Source of the DNA: Chiayiivirga flava
GTDB taxonomy: Bacteria > Pseudomonadota > Gammaproteobacteria > Xanthomonadales > Xanthomonadaceae
Direction of reading: 5' to 3'
Assembly: GCF_014202825.1 (NCBI RefSeq)
Contig: NZ_JACHHP010000007.1
Coordinates: forward strand, 62,001-126,000
Length of the DNA stretch: 64,000 nt
Notes under the pieces: model-generated
What the model saw: the letters and a program-made list of their open reading frames with translations, nothing else
Database searches by the model: none
What the model was told of the DNA's origin: nothing
Position numbers and translations under genes: made by a program
Shown here: piece after piece, positions 9,694 through 18,425 of the stretch
How positions within the stretch are numbered: position 1 is the stretch's first letter
How the letters are laid out: each line of letters begins with the position of its first letter

Positions 9694-10377
9694 ATGCCTC
9701 GCCTTCCCCTGTTCCTCGTCTCGCTGCTCCTGTCCGCGCTTGTTGCCGCGCCCGCGTCCGCCGGTGTCGAGGAGGAACAGCGGGCGAAAAACGCCGCGGA
9801 CGTCCTGGACGAGATCATGCAGGCGCCGGACAGCGCGATTCCGAGCCGCATGCTGCAGGACGCCTATGCCGTGGCCGTCATCCCGAGCGTGGTGAAGGCG
9901 GGCCTCGTGGTCGGTGGGCGCCACGGCCGGGGCCTGATTTCGGTGCGGTCGCCCGACGGCACCTGGAGCAACCCGAGCTTCGTCAAGCTCACCGGCGGCA
10001 GCGTCGGGTTCCAGGCTGGCGTGCAGTCGACCGACGTGGTGCTGGTGTTCCGCAGCGCGCGTGGCGTCGATTCCATCGTGCACGGCAAGTTCACGCTCGG
10101 CGCCGACGCGGCGGTCGCTGCCGGGCCGGTCGGCCGCATGGCGACGGCCTCCACCGACGGCCAGCTCAAGGCCGAGATCTACTCCTACTCGCGTTCGCGC
10201 GGCCTGTTTGCCGGCGTGGCGCTCGACGGCGCCGTGCTTTCGATCGACAACGATGCCAACGCCCAGACCTACGGCGCCAACACCACGCCGCGCGCGGTGT
10301 TCGAGGGCCGCGTCGATACCGTTCCGACGCCGGTGGTCGATTTCCGCGACAAGCTCGAGGAATACGGCGCGGGCTGA
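9694..10377 (+). CDS. SYLF-domain (YSC84-like) lipid-binding exported protein
   Basis: 227 residues starting at the ATG at 9694, with a signal peptide ending near ASA (residue 25). The remainder is a SYLF/YSC84 domain: the IPSRMLQDAYAVAVIPSVVKAGLVVGG, GGSVGFQAGVQSTDVVLVF and SYSRSRGLFAGVALDGAVL blocks are diagnostic. Family members bind phosphoinositides in eukaryotes. Bacterial ones are periplasmic proteins of unclear role, often near lipid or stress genes. No operon partners are evident: tatA follows after 141 bp on the same strand. Confidence 0.9.
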   Translation: MPRLPLFLVSLLLSALVAAPASAGVEEEQRAKNAADVLDEIMQAPDSAIPSRMLQDAYAVAVIPSVVKAGLVVGGRHGRGLISVRSPDGTWSNPSFVKLTGGSVGFQAGVQSTDVVLVFRSARGVDSIVHGKFTLGADAAVAAGPVGRMATASTDGQLKAEIYSYSRSRGLFAGVALDGAVLSIDNDANAQTYGANTTPRAVFEGRVDTVPTPVVDFRDKLEEYGAG

Positions 10378-10518
10378 GTCGGGCCGGGACCGCGTCCGCT
10401 GGGACCGACGGCCCCGGCGCTCGCGCAGATGGCCGGGCGAACCCTGACCTCTGGCGCTCGCGCGCTGTCATCTCGCCGCGTTATGCTCGCGGTCTGATCG
10501 TTCCGGAGTGTCATCAAC

Positions 10519-10740
10519 ATGGGCAGTTTCAGCATCTGGCATTGGCTGATCGTGCTGCTGGTCGTCGTGCTGCTGTTCGGCACCAAGAAGCTGCGCAACG
10601 TCGGCGGTGACCTCGGCAGCGCGATCAAGAGCTTCCGCAAGGGCCTGAACGACAACGACGAACCGGCCAAGCTCGACAGCGACGGCAAGCCGATCGATCC
10701 GGCCACCGCGCGCGACACCACGCGCGACCGGGCCGACTAA
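10519..10740 (+). CDS. tatA: Twin-arginine translocase subunit TatA
   Basis: 73 residues: a short N-terminal membrane helix ([16 protein letters not shown]), the conserved F-G-TKKLRN hinge ([18 protein letters not shown]) and an amphipathic helix, then an acidic unstructured tail. TatA oligomerises to form the transport pore for folded proteins. ATG at 10519. First gene of tatABC, with 15 bp to tatB. Confidence 0.96.
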   Translation: MGSFSIWHWLIVLLVVVLLFGTKKLRNVGGDLGSAIKSFRKGLNDNDEPAKLDSDGKPIDPATARDTTRDRAD

Positions 10741-10755
10741 GCGGCGACAGCATCC

Positions 10756-11154
10756 GTGTTCGACGTCAGTCTCATCGAGCTGGCGGTGATCGCGCTCGTG
10801 GCGCTGCTGGTGCTCGGGCCCGAACGCCTGCCGCGCGCGGCGCGCACCGTGGGCCTGTATGTGCGCAAGGCGCGGGCGAGCTGGTACAGCGTGCGCGCGG
10901 ACATCGAGCGCGAGCTGGCGGCCGACGAACTCAAGCGCAGCATTAAGCGCAGTGGAGACGAGCTGCGCGACTCCATCGGCATCGACCGCATGCGCGAGGA
11001 CATCACCGGCCGCAAGCGGCTGCCCGCGCAGTCCGCCGCCGCCACCGCGGCGGCGACCGAACCCTCGGTCGACGCACCGCCCGAAACGATCGACGGTGAT
11101 CCGGCGCCGACGCCGTCGATGCAATCCACCGCCGACACACCGCCGCGCGCATGA
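10756..11154 (+). CDS. tatB: Twin-arginine translocase subunit TatB
   Basis: 132 residues. It starts at GTG (10756) with the family N-terminus FDVSLIELAVIALVALLVLGPERLP, in which the GPERLP hinge identifies TatB. A long amphipathic helix follows (residues about 25-80), then an Ala/Pro/Thr-rich tail. TatB with TatC forms the receptor for the twin-arginine signal. Its stop overlaps the tatC ATG (ATGA at 11151-11154), so the two are translationally coupled. Confidence 0.95.
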   Translation: MFDVSLIELAVIALVALLVLGPERLPRAARTVGLYVRKARASWYSVRADIERELAADELKRSIKRSGDELRDSIGIDRMREDITGRKRLPAQSAAATAAATEPSVDAPPETIDGDPAPTPSMQSTADTPPRA

Positions 11155-11936
11155 CCGATTCCGCCGACGAAGCGCGCGAGCAGAGTTTCCTCTCGCACCT
11201 GGTGGAGTTGCGCGCGCGCCTGCTGCGCGCGGTGATCGCGGTGCTGCTGGTGTTCGTGTGTCTGATCCCGTTCGCCAAGCGCATCTACGCGGTGCTGGCC
11301 GAACCGTTGCTTTCCAAGCTGCCCGACGGCGCGCAGATGGTGGCGATCGATGTCGCAAGTCCGTTCTTTGCACCGATCAAGCTTGCCTTTTTCGTGGCGC
11401 TGATGGTGGCGATGCCGATGGTGCTGTACCAGTTGTGGGCCTTCGTCGCGCCCGGCCTGTACAAGCACGAGCAACGCCTGGCGCGGCCGCTGCTGGCATC
11501 GGCCACGCTGCTGTTCTACCTGGGTTGCGCGTTTGCGTATTTCCTCGTGCTGCCGGTGGTGTTCGGCTTCCTCACCGGCGTCGCGCCCGAGGGTGTGGCG
11601 GTGATGACCGACATCAGCCGGTACCTCGACTTCGTGCTCGTGCTGTTCCTCGCGTTCGGTTTCAGCTTCGAGGTGCCGGTGGCCGTGGTGATCCTCGTGG
11701 TGCTGGGCTGGGTCAGCATCGAGCAGCTCAAGCAGGGGCGCGCCTACGTCATCGTGGGCGCCTTCGTCGTCGCGGCCGTGATCACGCCGCCGGACGTGGT
11801 GTCGCAGCTGATGCTCGCGATTCCGATGTGCCTGCTGTACGAGATCGGCCTGATCGCCGCGCGCCCGCTCGGCCGCCGTGCGGCAGAGGGACGGGCGCAG
11901 GCGGAAGCCGATGGCGAGACGCGCGGCTCGCGCTGA
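11151..11936 (+). CDS. tatC: Sec-independent protein translocase subunit TatC
   Basis: 261 residues with six predicted membrane helices. Conserved features are the N-terminal FLSHLVELRARL motif (recognition of the twin-arginine signal), FVAPGLYKHEQ (about residue 97) and the late periplasmic motifs before helix 6. Receptor core of the Tat complex. The start overlaps the tatB stop. The C-terminal 25 residues are a basic/Arg-rich tail outside the conserved domain. Confidence 0.97.
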   Translation: MTDSADEAREQSFLSHLVELRARLLRAVIAVLLVFVCLIPFAKRIYAVLAEPLLSKLPDGAQMVAIDVASPFFAPIKLAFFVALMVAMPMVLYQLWAFVAPGLYKHEQRLARPLLASATLLFYLGCAFAYFLVLPVVFGFLTGVAPEGVAVMTDISRYLDFVLVLFLAFGFSFEVPVAVVILVVLGWVSIEQLKQGRAYVIVGAFVVAAVITPPDVVSQLMLAIPMCLLYEIGLIAARPLGRRAAEGRAQAEADGETRGSR

Positions 11937-12013
11937 GCCGGCGGTGGGCGGTCCTCGCGCGCCGCGCGTCGGAACGCCACGAGAAGGCCCCGCGACTGCG
12001 CCATAATCACGCG

Positions 12014-12991
12014 ATGGACCGTTACGAACGCATTCTGACCTTGCACCGCCTGCTGCGCAGCGCGCGCTATCCGGTCGCATTGCCGCGGCTGATGGACGAG
12101 CTCGGCTGTTCGCGCGCCACCGTCTACCGCGATGTCGCCTTCCTGCGCGACGGTCTCGGCGCGCCGGTGGAGACAAGCGAGGACCCGCCCGGCTTCCACT
12201 ATTCGGCCGATGAGGCCGAGCGGTTCGAGCTGCCCGGCCTGTGGCTCACCTCCGACGAACTGCACGCGTTGCTCGCCGCGCACCAGCTGCTGGCGCGCAC
12301 CGGTCCGGGCGTGCTGTCGTCGGCGCTGGCACCGCTCAAGACGCGCATCGATTCGCTGCTGGCCGAGCAGGCCGGCGGCAAGCGCTTCCCGATGGAGCGC
12401 CTGCGCGTCATCGCCAGCGGCACGCGCCGGCTCGACGAAGCGGCGTTCCGCCACATCGCCACCGCTGTGCTGGAGCGGCAGGTGCTGGCCTTCGACTATC
12501 GCGCGCGCTCCACCGATGCCCCCACGCGCCGCACGGTCTCGCCGCAGCGCCTCACGCACTATCGCGACAACTGGTACCTCGATGCCTGGGACCACGAGCG
12601 CGAGGGCCTGCGCAGCTTTGCGCTCGACCGCATCCGGCAGCCGCGCATCGTCGACGGCGTGGCGCGCGACCTCGGTGAGGCCGAGCTCGACCAGCACCTG
12701 GCGTCGAGTTACGGGATCTTTTCCGGCGCGCCGAAGGCCGTCGCCACCATCCGCTTTTCGCCGCACGCCGCGCGCTGGGTGGCGGACGAGCGCTGGCATT
12801 CGAAGCAGGAAGGGCATTTCCTGCCCGACGGCAGCTACGAGCTGAAAATTCCCTACAGCAACCCGCGCGAGCTGCTGATGGACGTGCTGCGCTACGGCGC
12901 CGATGCCGAAGTGCTCGATCCGCCGAGCCTGCGCAGCGAAATGCAGATCATGCTCAACCTCGCGATGGCGAACTATGGCCGTCAAGCCTAG
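12014..12991 (+). CDS. YafY-type transcriptional regulator (HTH plus WYL domain)
   Basis: 325 residues from the ATG at 12014. The N-terminal winged HTH (RYERILTLHRLLRSARYPVA...SRATVYRDVAFLR) is of the HTH_11/DeoR-like kind. The WYL domain lies at about 150-225, with the motif appearing as NWYLDAWD. A C-terminal WCX-like region runs over about 235-320. Such proteins often sense nucleotides or single-stranded nucleic acid and regulate stress or defence genes, but nothing here points to a specific ligand. It overlaps the next gene (patatin) by 17 bp, which suggests cotranscription and possibly shared control. Confidence 0.9.
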   Translation: MDRYERILTLHRLLRSARYPVALPRLMDELGCSRATVYRDVAFLRDGLGAPVETSEDPPGFHYSADEAERFELPGLWLTSDELHALLAAHQLLARTGPGVLSSALAPLKTRIDSLLAEQAGGKRFPMERLRVIASGTRRLDEAAFRHIATAVLERQVLAFDYRARSTDAPTRRTVSPQRLTHYRDNWYLDAWDHEREGLRSFALDRIRQPRIVDGVARDLGEAELDQHLASSYGIFSGAPKAVATIRFSPHAARWVADERWHSKQEGHFLPDGSYELKIPYSNPRELLMDVLRYGADAEVLDPPSLRSEMQIMLNLAMANYGRQA

Positions 12992-13904
12992 GCACGACAT
13001 CGCGGTGGTGCTCGGCGCCGGCGGCGCGCGCGGGCTCGCGCACATCGGCGTGCTGGAGGTGCTGCGGGAGCGCGGGTACAACATCGTCGCGATCGCGGGG
13101 TCGTCGATGGGTGCGCTGATCGGTGGCGTGTTCGCGGCCGGCCAGCTCGACACCTACGCGCAGTGGGCGCGCGGCCTGGACAAGACCGGCGTGTTCCGGC
13201 TGCTCGACTTCGGCCTCGGCATCCCGGGCCTGATCCGCGGCGACAAGCTCATCGGCGCGCTGCGCGGCCTGATCGGCGACCTCAAGATGGAGGAACTGCC
13301 GATCCGCTACACGGCGGTGGCCACCGATCTGGATGCGCAGCGCGAGGTATGGCTCGATCGCGGCCCGCTGTTCGATGCGATCCGCGCGTCGATCGCGATT
13401 CCCGGCATCTTCACCCCGCAACGCTGGGCCGGACGCAATCTCATGGACGGTGGCCTGCTGGCGCCGATCCCCATTGCCGCCACGCGGTTCGCGATGGCGG
13501 ACCGCGTGGTGGCGGTGGACGTCAACGCGCGTTGCCCCGAAGGCCTGGTGACGCCTGGCGATCCGGAGCCCGATCGCGACGCCGAACATGCCGAACCGCT
13601 CGTGGTGCCGGAGGACGCCGCCAGCCTGCGGGCCCGCATCAGCGGCTTCTTCGAAGGCTGGGGAAGCCGGACACCGACCCCGCCGCCCGTGCCGGCCGCG
13701 CCGGGCATGCTCGATCTCATGGCGCGTTCGATCGACACCATGCAGGCCGCGCTCTCGCGCCTGCAGCTCGCGCTCGATCCGCCGGATCTGCTGATCCGGG
13801 TGCCGCGCGACGCCTGCGATTTCTACGAGTTCTGGCGCGCGGACGAACTGATCCGACTGGGCCGCGAGGCGGCCGAACGCGCGCTCGACGGCGGCACGCA
13901 CTGA
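12975..13904 (+). CDS. Patatin-like phospholipase family protein
   Basis: Ser-Asp dyad lipid acyl hydrolase (309 residues, ATG at 12975). The oxyanion loop GAGGARG lies at 14-20, the nucleophile GSSMG at 42-46 (S44), and the DGG motif gives catalytic D158 (NLMDGG). The domain layout resembles RssA/NTE-like proteins. No signal peptide is present, so it probably acts at the cytoplasmic face of the membrane. The start lies inside the 3' end of the WYL regulator gene. A REP pair follows. Confidence 0.92.
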   Translation: MAVKPRHDIAVVLGAGGARGLAHIGVLEVLRERGYNIVAIAGSSMGALIGGVFAAGQLDTYAQWARGLDKTGVFRLLDFGLGIPGLIRGDKLIGALRGLIGDLKMEELPIRYTAVATDLDAQREVWLDRGPLFDAIRASIAIPGIFTPQRWAGRNLMDGGLLAPIPIAATRFAMADRVVAVDVNARCPEGLVTPGDPEPDRDAEHAEPLVVPEDAASLRARISGFFEGWGSRTPTPPPVPAAPGMLDLMARSIDTMQAALSRLQLALDPPDLLIRVPRDACDFYEFWRADELIRLGREAAERALDGGTH

Positions 13905-13924
13905 CCTGCCGATGCGGGCAATGG

Positions 13925-14100
13925 CTGTCCTTCTCCCCCCGGGAGAAGGTGCCCGGCAGGGCGGATGAGGGCGCCACGTGAGGTATGGCCGTTGGCGCTC
14001 AGGCCACCCGAATGCGTCCCGAACGCGACGCGGGACGTCGGCAGCCCGCGACGTGGCGCCCATCCGCCTTCGGCACCTTCTCCCGAGGGGAGAAGGAACG
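13925..14100. repeat. REP-like inverted pair
   Basis: Two inverted copies at about 13929-13979 and 14051-14097. Each has a short hairpin (CCTTCTCC..GGAGAAGG) plus the tail GTGCCCGGCAGGGCGGATGA or its complement, extended by GGGCGCCACGT facing ACGTGGCGCCC. The variant matches the pair at 28.5 kb more closely than the one at 3.3 kb, so at least two REP subtypes are present. Confidence 0.8.
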
Positions 14101-14157
14101 GCAAGCACAGTCTCAGTCCGTGAGAGACATCGGCCGCATCCTGCGCCCATCGATCCG

Positions 14158-14484
14158 ATGGAGTCGCCCATGCCACGCCAGCCCATGCTCCCATCCCCCG
14201 TCCTGCGCGTGCGCCGCGACAGCGCACGCCTGCTCACGCCGTGGCTGCTGCGCTGGCTCGCGTTCGGCGCCGTCGGCGCCCTGCTGTCGCCGGCACTGCG
14301 CGGCTACAACGTCTATGTCGGCTGGCTGCCGTTCTGGCTGCTGGCTGCACCCATCGTGCTGCTGATGCTCGTGCATCGCGACCGTCTTGCGGCGGCGCTG
14401 TCCGTCTTCCTCGTCAGAAGCCGGCGTCGCCGCATTCGTTTCCGCGGCGCGCAGGCACGTCGCGCGGTGCGTATCGCCGGCTGA
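14158..14484 (+). CDS. Small membrane protein, function unknown
   Basis: 108 residues from the ATG at 14158 (an alternative ATG at 14170 gives 104). Two hydrophobic segments are visible: WLLRWLAFGAVGALLSPAL and WLPFWLLAAPIVLLMLV. They are followed by an Arg-rich C-terminus (RSRRRRIRFRG) that would stay cytoplasmic by the positive-inside rule. Short membrane proteins of this kind occur near cell-wall genes in Xanthomonadaceae, but I do not recognise the family. It lies 59 bp upstream of mltB on the same strand. Confidence 0.65.
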   Translation: MESPMPRQPMLPSPVLRVRRDSARLLTPWLLRWLAFGAVGALLSPALRGYNVYVGWLPFWLLAAPIVLLMLVHRDRLAAALSVFLVRSRRRRIRFRGAQARRAVRIAG

Positions 14485-14543
14485 ACCGCACGCGGCGCGT
14501 GGGCATGTAAGATGCGCGCGATTGTTCCCACGTGCCGTGTTCG

Positions 14544-15539
14544 ATGCCGCCGATCTGTCGTTTTGCCCCCTTTCTGCTGCCGCTGGCCTTTGCCGTCACC
14601 GCGCACGCACAACCGCGGTCGCTGACCGACGCGCAGCGCGATGCGTTCGTCGGCTCGGTGCAGGACAAGTACCAGGTCGCGCCGGAAACGGTGCTGGCGC
14701 TGCTGGCAAAGGCAAAGTACCAGCAGAGCATCATCGATGCGATCACGCGCCCGGCCGAAGCCAAGCCGTGGAGTGCCTACCGCCCGATCTTCATGAACAC
14801 CGCACGGATCGACGGCGGCCGCGCCTTCCTCGCGCAGCACCGCGACGCGCTGAAAAAGGTCGAAGCCGAGACCGGCGTCCCGGCCGAGCTCATCGTCGCG
14901 ATCATCGGCGTGGAAACCAGCTACGGCAAGATCACCGGCAAGTACAAGGTGCTCGACGCGCTGTACACGCTCGGTTTCTTCTATCCCAAGCGCGAGGCTT
15001 TTTTCCGTGGCGAGCTCGAACAGGTGTTCAAGCTTGCGGAAGAGGAATCGCTCGATCTTGCCGCCTTGCAGGGCAGCTATGCCGGCGCGATGGGCTGGGG
15101 GCAGTTCATGCCGTCGAGTTACCGCGCCTATGCGGTGGATGGCGACGGTGACGGCAAGCGCGACCTGTTCGGATCCTTGCCGGACATCTTTGCCTCGATC
15201 GCCAACTACTTCGTCGCGCACGGCTGGGAGCCGGGCGAACCGGTCGCGCTGCCGGCCATGCGCAGCGGCGCCGGTGCCGAATTCGTCCCGGACGGCATGG
15301 AAGCGAAGTACTCGCTGCCCGACCTTGCCGAAAAGGGCTACCGGCCGCGCGAGGCCGTGGGTCACGCCGCCAACGCCACCGTGCTCAATCTCGACGGTGC
15401 GGACGGGCGCGAGCACTGGATCACGTTCAAGAACTTCTACGTGATCTCGCGCTACAACCGTTCGCCGCTCTATTCGCTGGCCGTCTACCAGCTATCGCAG
15501 GCGATCGCGGACCGCGAAGACACCGCCGTCACGCCGTGA
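14544..15539 (+). CDS. mltB: Lytic murein transglycosylase B (MltB)
   Basis: Cleaves the beta-1,4 bond between MurNAc and GlcNAc in peptidoglycan with formation of 1,6-anhydro ends. 331 residues from the ATG at 14544 (a GTG at 14532 is also in frame), with a signal peptide ending at AHA (residue 22). The catalytic Glu is E124 in IGVETSYG. GAMGWGQFMPSSY further on is the SLT_2 family hallmark. There is no lipobox in the visible N-terminus, unlike E. coli MltB. The stop overlaps the rlpA start as GTGA, so the pair is translationally coupled. Confidence 0.95.
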   Translation: MPPICRFAPFLLPLAFAVTAHAQPRSLTDAQRDAFVGSVQDKYQVAPETVLALLAKAKYQQSIIDAITRPAEAKPWSAYRPIFMNTARIDGGRAFLAQHRDALKKVEAETGVPAELIVAIIGVETSYGKITGKYKVLDALYTLGFFYPKREAFFRGELEQVFKLAEEESLDLAALQGSYAGAMGWGQFMPSSYRAYAVDGDGDGKRDLFGSLPDIFASIANYFVAHGWEPGEPVALPAMRSGAGAEFVPDGMEAKYSLPDLAEKGYRPREAVGHAANATVLNLDGADGREHWITFKNFYVISRYNRSPLYSLAVYQLSQAIADREDTAVTP

Positions 15540-16498
15540 TCCGCACGCTGGCGCTGCTGCTGGCCCTGCTGTGCCTGGCGGCGTGCACCGGTGCGCCGGT
15601 GAAGAACAAGCCACCGGCAGGCGCCGGGTCCGCATCCGCCCACCGCCCCGGCGAGCGCGGCACGGGTTATCCCGAGCGCATCACCGGTGCGCGCCCGGAC
15701 AAGCCCGGCGAATACACCGCCGGCGGGCTCTACCGGCCGGGTGTGCCCGACAGCGGGCCGCCGGTGCCGCCGGACATCAGTCGCCTGCCGGAGCCCGTGC
15801 CGAAGGCCGAGCCGCGCGCACGCTACGGCAACCGCTCGCCTTACACGGTGCTGGGCAAGGTGTATCACGTGCTGCCGAACGCGGCGGGCTACGTGGAACG
15901 CGGCACGGCGTCGTGGTACGGCACCAAGTTCCACGGCCGCGCCACCTCGAGCCTCGAGCCCTACGACATGTACCAGTTCACGGCCGCGCACAAGTCGCTG
16001 CCGCTGCCGACATACGCGCGCGTGACCAACCTCGACAACGGGCGCAGCGTGGTGGTGCGGGTCAACGATCGCGGCCCGTTCCACGCGGGCCGGATCATCG
16101 ATCTTTCGTACGCCGCCGCGATCAAGCTCGGCATCCATGTGCACGGCACCGGCCGCGTCGAAGTGCGTGCGCTGACGCCCGGCGAGGAGCCTCCGCCGGT
16201 GAGCGCGTCGGCGCCGCCCGCCCGCGAATCGCCATCGATCCACGCGCCCGTTGCCGGAAGTTCAGGCAGGGTCTGGCTGCAGGTAGCAAGCTTCGGCGAG
16301 CGCGCCAACGCCAAGCGGCTGGAGGATCGTCTGCAGGACGCCGACATCCGCCGCGTCGACGTGCAGAAGGCGCAGGCGGGCGATCGCCGCGTGTACCGCG
16401 TGCGCATCGGCCCGTTCGATTCGCGCGATGCGGCGGCGGCGGTGGCCGACAAGGTCCGCGCGCTCGGCCTGGGTTCGCCTGCCTTCGTGACGCATTGA
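15536..16498 (+). CDS. rlpA: Septal ring lytic transglycosylase RlpA family lipoprotein
   Basis: 320 residues from a GTG at 15536. The lipobox LAAC gives an acylated Cys near residue 17. A double-psi beta-barrel domain follows (about 120-210): GTASWYGTKFHGRATSS, with the aspartate-containing VNDRGPF catalytic segment. A C-terminal SPOR domain (about 240-318, VWLQVASFGERANAKRLEDRL) binds denuded glycan at the division site. RlpA in Pseudomonas cuts peptide-free glycan. The start overlaps the mltB stop, and dacC follows after 92 bp. Confidence 0.95.
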   Translation: MIRTLALLLALLCLAACTGAPVKNKPPAGAGSASAHRPGERGTGYPERITGARPDKPGEYTAGGLYRPGVPDSGPPVPPDISRLPEPVPKAEPRARYGNRSPYTVLGKVYHVLPNAAGYVERGTASWYGTKFHGRATSSLEPYDMYQFTAAHKSLPLPTYARVTNLDNGRSVVVRVNDRGPFHAGRIIDLSYAAAIKLGIHVHGTGRVEVRALTPGEEPPPVSASAPPARESPSIHAPVAGSSGRVWLQVASFGERANAKRLEDRLQDADIRRVDVQKAQAGDRRVYRVRIGPFDSRDAAAAVADKVRALGLGSPAFVTH

Positions 16499-16590
16499 CC
16501 ACGACATAACCACACCACATCGGGTCGCACCCGAGACCGTTCCGCCCTCGTTCCACGCCACACGTACCGTTTCCTGGAGTGCCGTTTCCG

Positions 16591-17790
16591 ATGAAGTTCC
16601 TCGGTGTTTCCCTCGCCCTGCTGTTCGCGGGCGCCGCGACTGCGCAAGTTCCCACGCCCCAGCCCGTACCGAAGCCGGCCGCGCCGGTGCCGCAGGCCGC
16701 GCCCACCCCGCCGCCGCCGGCCATCACCGGCACCGCATGGCTGCTGATGGACGACGCCACCGGCCAGGTGCTCGCCGGGTCCAACGAGGAACAGCGCGTG
16801 GAGCCCGCCAGCATCACCAAGGTAATGACGTCGTACGTGGTGTCGGCGGAACTGAAGAACGGCAAGATCAAGCTCGACGACGAGGTGCTGATCTCCGAAA
16901 ACGCCTGGCGCGGCGGCGGTGGCGGCACCGACGGCTCGACCAGCTTCCTGCCGGTGAATTCGAAGGTGAAGCTCGAAGACCTGCTGCACGGCATGATCGT
17001 GCAGTCGGGCAACGATGCGTCGATCGCGCTTGCCGAACACGTGGCCGGCAGCGAGGACGCGTTCGCGAGCCTGATGAACGCCTACGCCGAGCGCATCGGC
17101 ATGCGCGACACCCACTTCGTCAACTCGCACGGCCTGAGCGCGCCGGACCACTACACCACCGCGCACGACATCGCCCGCATGTCGCAGGCGCTGATCCGCG
17201 ACTTCCCCGAGGAGTACGCCCAGTATGCGCTGAAGGAATTCACCTTCAACGGCATCCGCCAGTACAACCGCAATTCGCTGCTGTGGAAGGACGCCTCGGT
17301 GGACGGCATCAAGACCGGGCATCACTCGGGCGCGGGCTTCTGTCTTGCCGCGTCGGCCAAGCGCGGCGACCAGCGCCTGATCAGCGTGGTGATGGGTTCG
17401 ACCGGCGAAAAGCAGCGCGCCGACGACAGCCTCGCGTTGCTCAACTGGGGCTTCCGCTTTTTCGAATCGCACAAGCTCTACGATGCCGGCGCGGAAGTGA
17501 CCGCGCCCGTGCTGTGGAAAGGCGAGACGGACACCGTGCCGCTCGGTCTTGCCGCGCCGCTGCTGGTGACGGTGGAGCGCGGCAAGTACGAGCAGGTGAA
17601 GGCCACGATGGATCTGCCTCGCCAGCTCGTGGCGCCGATCGCGCGCGGGCAGGAAGTGGGCACGCTGCGCCTCACGCTGGGCGACAGGACGCTCGTCGAA
17701 CGCCCGCTGGTGGCGTTGGCCGATGCACCGGAGGGCGGCTTCTTCACGCGTGTGAGCGACGGATTCTGGATGTGGTGGGAGTCCGAGTAG
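16591..17790 (+). CDS. dacC: D-alanyl-D-alanine carboxypeptidase (PBP5/6 type)
   Basis: Removes the terminal D-Ala of peptidoglycan pentapeptides. 399 residues from the ATG at 16591, preceded by TGGAG at 16575-16579; signal peptide to about residue 18. The three penicillin-binding motifs are S74-I-T-K77, S139-G-N141 and K241-T-G243. A Pro/Ala-rich linker occupies residues 20-45. The C-terminal PBP5-C domain and a final helix with Trp residues (GFWMWW) form the membrane anchor. Located downstream of mltB-rlpA as in many gammaproteobacteria; dacA and dacC cannot be distinguished from sequence alone. Confidence 0.95.
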   Translation: MKFLGVSLALLFAGAATAQVPTPQPVPKPAAPVPQAAPTPPPPAITGTAWLLMDDATGQVLAGSNEEQRVEPASITKVMTSYVVSAELKNGKIKLDDEVLISENAWRGGGGGTDGSTSFLPVNSKVKLEDLLHGMIVQSGNDASIALAEHVAGSEDAFASLMNAYAERIGMRDTHFVNSHGLSAPDHYTTAHDIARMSQALIRDFPEEYAQYALKEFTFNGIRQYNRNSLLWKDASVDGIKTGHHSGAGFCLAASAKRGDQRLISVVMGSTGEKQRADDSLALLNWGFRFFESHKLYDAGAEVTAPVLWKGETDTVPLGLAAPLLVTVERGKYEQVKATMDLPRQLVAPIARGQEVGTLRLTLGDRTLVERPLVALADAPEGGFFTRVSDGFWMWWESE

Positions 17791-17905
17791 GTTCCCGAGT
17801 CTGAACGAACGCCGCGCCGCCGGATCGCGGCGCGACGGATTCGGCAGGTCGCGCCGTTGAACCCTGTGAAGCACCCCAGCTTCGACCATTCACAGGAGTT
17901 CCATC

Positions 17906-18367
17906 ATGTCCCTTCGTCACCGCATCCTTCCCGCCCTCATTGCGTCGGGTCTGGCGTTCGCCGTGGTCGGCACGGCGGTTGCCGGGCCGCATCGCGACCA
18001 CGACCGCGCCGGCATGGCCGCCAAGCTCGACACCGACGGCGACGGCAAGATCGAAGTCGCCGACGTCGAGGCCAATGCCGCCAAGCGCGCGGCCGATATC
18101 GACACCGACCGCAACGGCACTATCACGGCCACCGAAGTGCTCGCCCACCAGGACAGGCAGCGCCTGGCCATGGCCGAGCGGCGTCTGGCCAAGCTCGACA
18201 GCAACGGCGACGGCGTTGTCAGCACCGACGAGTTCGCCGGCGGCCAGAGCGACCGCGTCGCCAAGCTCGATGCCGACAGCGACGGCGTGATTTCGCGCGA
18301 CGAGTTCCGTGCCGGTCGCCACGACCGCCGCGGTCGCGGCCCGGGCGCGCCGACGCCGGTCGAGTAA
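17906..18367 (+). CDS. Exported EF-hand calcium-binding protein
   Basis: 153 residues with a signal peptide ending at VAG (residue 27). Four EF-hand loops of the DxDxDG type begin at residues 42 (DTDGDGKIEVAD), 66 (DTDRNGTITATE), 98 (DSNGDGVVSTDE) and 122 (DADSDGVISRDE). All keep the bidentate acidic residue or Asp at position 12, so all four could bind Ca2+. The Arg-rich tail RRGRGPG is disordered. It precedes an ECF sigma factor by 58 bp, an arrangement common in Xanthomonadaceae. It may be a periplasmic calcium or metal sensor under that sigma factor's control (inference). Confidence 0.88.
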   Translation: MSLRHRILPALIASGLAFAVVGTAVAGPHRDHDRAGMAAKLDTDGDGKIEVADVEANAAKRAADIDTDRNGTITATEVLAHQDRQRLAMAERRLAKLDSNGDGVVSTDEFAGGQSDRVAKLDADSDGVISRDEFRAGRHDRRGRGPGAPTPVE

Positions 18368-18425
18368 GCGTCTGGTAACGTCGGTGCATGCGACGGCACT
18401 GCAGGCAGTCGGGGAGCGGGCGTCG

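Noticed and set aside
14158-14169. Treating the small membrane protein before mltB as REP shadow
   Set aside because: The hydrophobic segments and basic tail lie outside the REP pair and look like real membrane protein, so it is kept at moderate confidence.
17810-17832. Hairpin CGCCGCG/CGCGGCG after dacC as a terminator
   Set aside because: Only 7 bp, no T-run, and such stems arise often by chance at this G+C content.
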